A program made the translations under genes and the position numbers. A stretch of 64,000 bases of DNA from Arthrobacter cryoconiti. GTDB taxonomy: Bacteria; Actinomycetota; Actinomycetes; Actinomycetales; Micrococcaceae. The notes under the pieces were generated by a model. It was not told the origin of the DNA. It saw only the letters and a list, made by a program, of their open reading frames with translations, and did no database searches. Below, in pieces: positions 60,997 to 64,000 of this stretch. Location: positions 62,001 to 126,000 of the forward strand of contig NZ_JAJJBU010000017.1 in assembly GCF_020905375.1 (NCBI RefSeq), given 5' to 3'. Positions within the stretch are counted from its first letter, which is position 1, and each line of letters starts with the position of its first letter.

Positions 60997-61560
60997 CAAA
61001 GGGCCTCTGACCTGCGGTTATGCACCGCAAGTCAGAGGCAAACGAAGTCAACTCCCCTTTTACTCCCCCAATTCAGCCAAACTTTCTCGCGATTGCACTC
61101 CCCCTTTTCCCGAAGAGCTGACTAAAAAACGAGGGAATACGCGGTTTCATCCAGTTGGGTTTCTTGATGCTCTGGCTGGTGATGATGGAGCCTTCGATCG
61201 CCGTACTCTGATTCAATCCACGTCGCAAAGTGTCGAGCTTGCCAGTGTAGCGGTAGCCCGACTGCCGGCACCCGGTATGGAACTTACTCATGCCCGCTCT
61301 CGTAATTCGGCCCCGTCAGCCAACCGAATAGGCTGAGACATTCCAGCGAAGTCCTGGTTACGCAAGCATCGCGACCTCCACCCATATTTCGCCACAACGT
61401 CGTCATCTGGGTTGCACATCATCGAGCGATAGTTCGGTTGCCTGATCGACACTTCCCTGCGTCGAGGCATCCTTGGCCCTTAGTCCTTGGCGCAATCTGA
61501 AGTCAAGACAGCTTCAGTTTCCAGATGAAGCCGAAGTCGTCCGCTGTCACTTTTACTGAA
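60997..61560. other. Region without a confident gene
   Basis: Apart from the hairpin at 61003-61039, the 560 bases contain two overlapping open frames on minus (61073-61291 and 61288-61470, ATGA overlap). Neither has a recognisable domain or good composition. They might be remnants of an earlier insertion at the same tRNA. Confidence 0.35.
61003..61039 (+). terminator. Hairpin downstream of tRNA-Arg
   Basis: GCCTCTGACCTGCGGT pairs with ACCGCAAGTCAGAGGC (one mismatch), with loop TATGC, seven bases after the tRNA. It is followed by AAACG and only later by TTTT, so it is a weak terminator, or part of tRNA 3' processing. Confidence 0.6.
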
Positions 61561-62397
61561 TTAGATGATCATCAGGTCTTGGCCAGCCACGATCTTCCCG
61601 TCAAAGCGCTTTCTGGCATCGTCGAGCCAGATTTCGTCCGGCAAAGCTGGACTGCCGGGCACGAAGTGTGAGAGTACCAGTTGGTCGACTCCCGCCCGCG
61701 ATGCTATCTCCCCTACCTCGGTCGAGGAAGTGTGAGAGTTGATCAAATGCTCGCGTAGCCGTTGACCGTTGGAACGCTGCAGGAGCGGATCAATGCTGGG
61801 GACGTGCATGACCTCGTGGACCAGTACGTCCGCGCCCATGGCCAGTTCAACGAGCGAATCACACGGCGTCGTGTCTCCCGAGATCACGTAGGAGCGGTCG
61901 TCGGTGTCGATCCGGTAGGCAAGGGCTGGAATCGGAGGATGGTTCACCCAGGCCGCCGTGATGCGCACGCGGTCGTCCTCAAAAACCAGTCCGGGTTCCT
62001 CGACGTCCTTGGCGGTGACCATTGAATCGAACGCGGGCCGACCTTCGTCAACGATCCGGGTCTTAACATCAGTCGTTGCGTAGGCCAGAAAGGATTCCCA
62101 GATCCGGGACCACGGTGCCGGGCCGAACGTGGTTACTGGTCCTTGAAGGTTCGCGCACCAGGCCAAATGGAGCAGCGTTCCGGCATCGGCATTGTGGTCA
62201 CTGTGGTGGTGCGTGATTCCTACAGCACGGATTGAGTCAAACGGGAGTTTGGCAAAGGCCATTTGCCGTGCCACCCCATTGCCAGCATCGATGATGTAGG
62301 TTGCGTCTCCGACCACAATGGCGTTGCAGGCCGCATTGCGTTCCGCTTTCGGTGTGGGTCCCCCACCGGTGCCCAGTAAGACGAGTTGGCTCTTCAT
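61561..62397 (-). CDS. MBL-fold metallo-hydrolase (RNase Z-like)
   Basis: The 278-residue protein has the metal motif THHHSDHNADAG (about 62-73). A later histidine is in HEVMHVPS, and SGDTTPCDSL holds the bridging Asp. SHFVPG near the end supplies the last His. This order is that of the RNase Z/ arylsulfatase-like branch of the metallo-beta-lactamase fold. It lacks an RNase Z exosite. It could be a lactonase-like hydrolase; the substrate is not deducible. It stands between the ABC transporter operon and the tRNA. Confidence 0.85.
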   Translation of the reverse strand: MKSQLVLLGTGGGPTPKAERNAACNAIVVGDATYIIDAGNGVARQMAFAKLPFDSIRAVGITHHHSDHNADAGTLLHLAWCANLQGPVTTFGPAPWSRIWESFLAYATTDVKTRIVDEGRPAFDSMVTAKDVEEPGLVFEDDRVRITAAWVNHPPIPALAYRIDTDDRSYVISGDTTPCDSLVELAMGADVLVHEVMHVPSIDPLLQRSNGQRLREHLINSHTSSTEVGEIASRAGVDQLVLSHFVPGSPALPDEIWLDDARKRFDGKIVAGQDLMII

Positions 62398-62421
62398 GTT
62401 TGCTTCTTCTCCTGGTCTAAA

Positions 62422-63189
62422 TCAGCGCACATGGCGCAGGAATTCACGGGTTCTTTCATGCTGTGGATTGTCAAAAACTTCCCCTGGAGTGCCGGATTCG
62501 ATGATGACTCCGGCGTCCATAACGACAACGGAGTCTGCGACTTCCCTAGCGAACGCCATTTCGTGGGTGACCACGATCATCGTCATGCCACCCTGAGCCA
62601 GATCCTTCATCACTTTCAAGACCTCGGCTACCAGTTCGGGGTCCAATGCGGAAGTCGGCTCGTCAAAGAGCATGACCTTCGGGTGCATGGCAAGTGCCCT
62701 GGCGATGGCAACGCGTTGTTGCTGCCCGCCGGAGAGTGCCGAGGGGTAGGCATTGTGCTTGTTGGCCAATCCGACCTTGTCCAGCAACTCCATGGCCTGA
62801 GCAGTGACGTTGGCCTTGCGCGATTTCTTCAGCAGCGTCGGGGCCAGAGTGATGTTTTGCAGCACCGTGTAATGCGGGAAGAGGTTGAAGTGCTGGAACA
62901 CCATGCCTATGTCTTGTCGTTGCCTGTCGATCTTGGCGCGGGGACGCTCATGCATCTGCCCGTCGCGTTCTTCGTAGGCGAGGGTTTGTCCGGACATTGT
63001 GATGCGTCCGGCGTCAATGGATTCGAGGTGATTGATGCACCGCAACAAGGTGGATTTACCCGAGCCAGATGGGCCGAGCAAGCAGGCCACTGTGCCTTCA
63101 GGTACTTCGAGGCTGACACCCTTGAGTACGTGGAGGTTGGCATAGAACTTGTTGACTGCAGAAATTTCCAGCAATGCTGAGCGAGTCAT
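62422..63189 (-). CDS. Polar amino acid ABC transporter ATP-binding protein
   Basis: ATPase of 255 residues: Walker [11 protein letters not shown] (about 36), Q-loop [11 protein letters not shown], signature [15 protein letters not shown], Walker [15 protein letters not shown] and switch H in VTHEM. The HFNLFPH with NITLAPTLL is typical of the GlnQ/ArtP-type polar amino acid group. It follows the permease by two bases. Confidence 0.94.
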   Translation of the reverse strand: MTRSALLEISAVNKFYANLHVLKGVSLEVPEGTVACLLGPSGSGKSTLLRCINHLESIDAGRITMSGQTLAYEERDGQMHERPRAKIDRQRQDIGMVFQHFNLFPHYTVLQNITLAPTLLKKSRKANVTAQAMELLDKVGLANKHNAYPSALSGGQQQRVAIARALAMHPKVMLFDEPTSALDPELVAEVLKVMKDLAQGGMTMIVVTHEMAFAREVADSVVVMDAGVIIESGTPGEVFDNPQHERTREFLRHVR

Positions 63190-63191
63190 GT

Positions 63192-64000
63192 TTAGACCGA
63201 TACCTTTCGCTGGCCGCGCTCAAGGCGGTGTTCCAAGATGGATTGGCCTACTGTCGCAATTCCTGTAATCAAGAGGTACCAGGCCGAGGCAATGACCAGC
63301 AGTTCGAGCGTTCGCAGGTTAGTGGCGGCAATGTTCTGAGCTTCAGTCAACAAGTCGCCGCCGGCGATTACCGAAACGAGTGAGGTCATCTTGATCATGG
63401 TTACGAACTGGCTCCCGGCCGGCGGGAGAATCACCCTCATGGCTTGAGGCAGAACCACCTTGAACATCGAATGTGTGGCCCCCAGTCCCAGCGCCGTTGC
63501 TGCTTCGCGCTGACCCTGGTCTACAGAACGCAGCCCGGAGCGGATCACTTCCCCCATATAGGCAGCCTCATTAATCGCCAGAGCCAAGATCGATGCGATG
63601 AAAGGAGTGACCAAGCTGTTCATGCTCCAACTGACCCAAATTTCATTCGGATTGAACGGGTTCACAATATCCAACCTGGACCAGAACAATGCCAAGTTCC
63701 CCATGAACAGAATGAGCACCAGCAACGGAATGCTGCGGATCAAGGCCACGTAGCCGAAACCAATAGCCCGCAGGACTGGATTGGAGGACAGCCGCATGAC
63801 GGCCACCAGGAAACCGCCGACAGTGCCGATGACCATCGAAATCACGGCCAGGACAATAGTGTTCCTTACACCGGAGAGGATCGATCCGGCGGTGAGATAT
63901 TTGTAAATCGTCTGGTGGTCCAAGGCTGGGTTCAGCCAAAGGCCCAATGCGCCCCAGATGACCACAGCTGTAGCTGCGATGCCAAAGACGAGGCGCCAGG
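63192..64000 (-). CDS. Polar amino acid ABC transporter permease (5' part outside window)
   Basis: A HisM/GlnP-like permease of the ABC type. Membrane helices include [27 protein letters not shown] and [16 protein letters not shown]. The cytoplasmic EAA-like loop is in [31 protein letters not shown], with the conserved Gly. Translation continues without interruption through the GTG at 63965 to the window edge (codons [12 protein letters not shown] precede it), so the N-terminus lies outside. Substrate-binding protein genes are probably further right. Confidence 0.9.
   Translation of the reverse strand, partial: WRLVFGIAATAVVIWGALGLWLNPALDHQTIYKYLTAGSILSGVRNTIVLAVISMVIGTVGGFLVAVMRLSSNPVLRAIGFGYVALIRSIPLLVLILFMGNLALFWSRLDIVNPFNPNEIWVSWSMNSLVTPFIASILALAINEAAYMGEVIRSGLRSVDQGQREAATALGLGATHSMFKVVLPQAMRVILPPAGSQFVTMIKMTSLVSVIAGGDLLTEAQNIAATNLRTLELLVIASAWYLLITGIATVGQSILEHRLERGQRKVSV

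Noticed and set aside
61073-61470. Two overlapping minus frames behind tRNA-Arg
   Set aside because: ATGA overlap is suggestive, but neither protein has a recognisable pattern, and composition is poor.
1-64000. CRISPR array or insertion sequence
   Set aside because: No regularly spaced repeats with unique spacers and no DDE or other transposase gene were seen; the tandem repeats are coding or simple.

Overview
The window is a high-GC actinobacterial chromosome segment, most like a member of the Micrococcaceae (Arthrobacter and relatives). I base this on gene content and order: rplU-rpmA-obg-proB-proA-nadD-rsfS, a large RNase E/G, a VKOR-family protein, a DUF4233 protein next to folC, paired clpP1/clpP2, an Rv2466c-like thioredoxin-fold protein, a group II truncated haemoglobin, and an ileS T-box of the actinobacterial translational type. 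No database search was possible; every family assignment comes from motifs and protein length.

Positions 1-49.9 kb are ordinary core genome. A minus-strand block (146-8343) holds the ribosomal proteins L21 and L27, the ribosome-assembly GTPase Obg, proline biosynthesis (proB, proA), NAD biosynthesis (nadD) and the ribosome silencing factor, closed by an intrinsic terminator at 45-75. A thiD-tenA fusion under a TPP riboswitch follows, then rne, a VKOR gene, ndk, DUF4233, folC and ileS (T-box). After that come small accessory genes (SDR, DUF488, MepB), valS, a GDSL hydrolase, a glycosyltransferase and UDP-sugar dehydrogenase pair, clpX, clpP2-clpP1, tig, two tRNA genes (Pro, Gly), a Nei-type glycosylase, two paralogous membrane proteins around rpiB, pepN, osmC, an MscS channel with a truncated haemoglobin, two thioesterases, ettA, a DUF6993 protein and ssb.

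Positions 49,970-60,966 are an integrated element of about 11 kb inside a tRNA-Arg(TCT) gene. A 37-bp direct repeat (5' half of the tRNA) marks its two ends. A tyrosine integrase and an excisionase-like gene lie next to the right end, and the complete tRNA is restored there. The cargo includes a tightly overlapping four-gene operon (50,689-53,525): a YwgA-like winged-helix protein, a membrane protein, a PD-(D/E)XK nuclease and a protein with a zinc signature resembling tRNA-guanine transglycosylases. I regard this operon as the best candidate for an undescribed, probably defence-related, system. The element also carries a second tyrosine recombinase with a dif-like site in front of it, an Mrr-like solo endonuclease, an HTH protein and several small proteins. 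Stretches with no convincing gene separate them.

Positions 61-64 kb return to chromosomal genes: a metallo-beta-lactamase-fold hydrolase and a polar amino acid ABC transporter (ATPase plus permease). The permease runs off the right edge.
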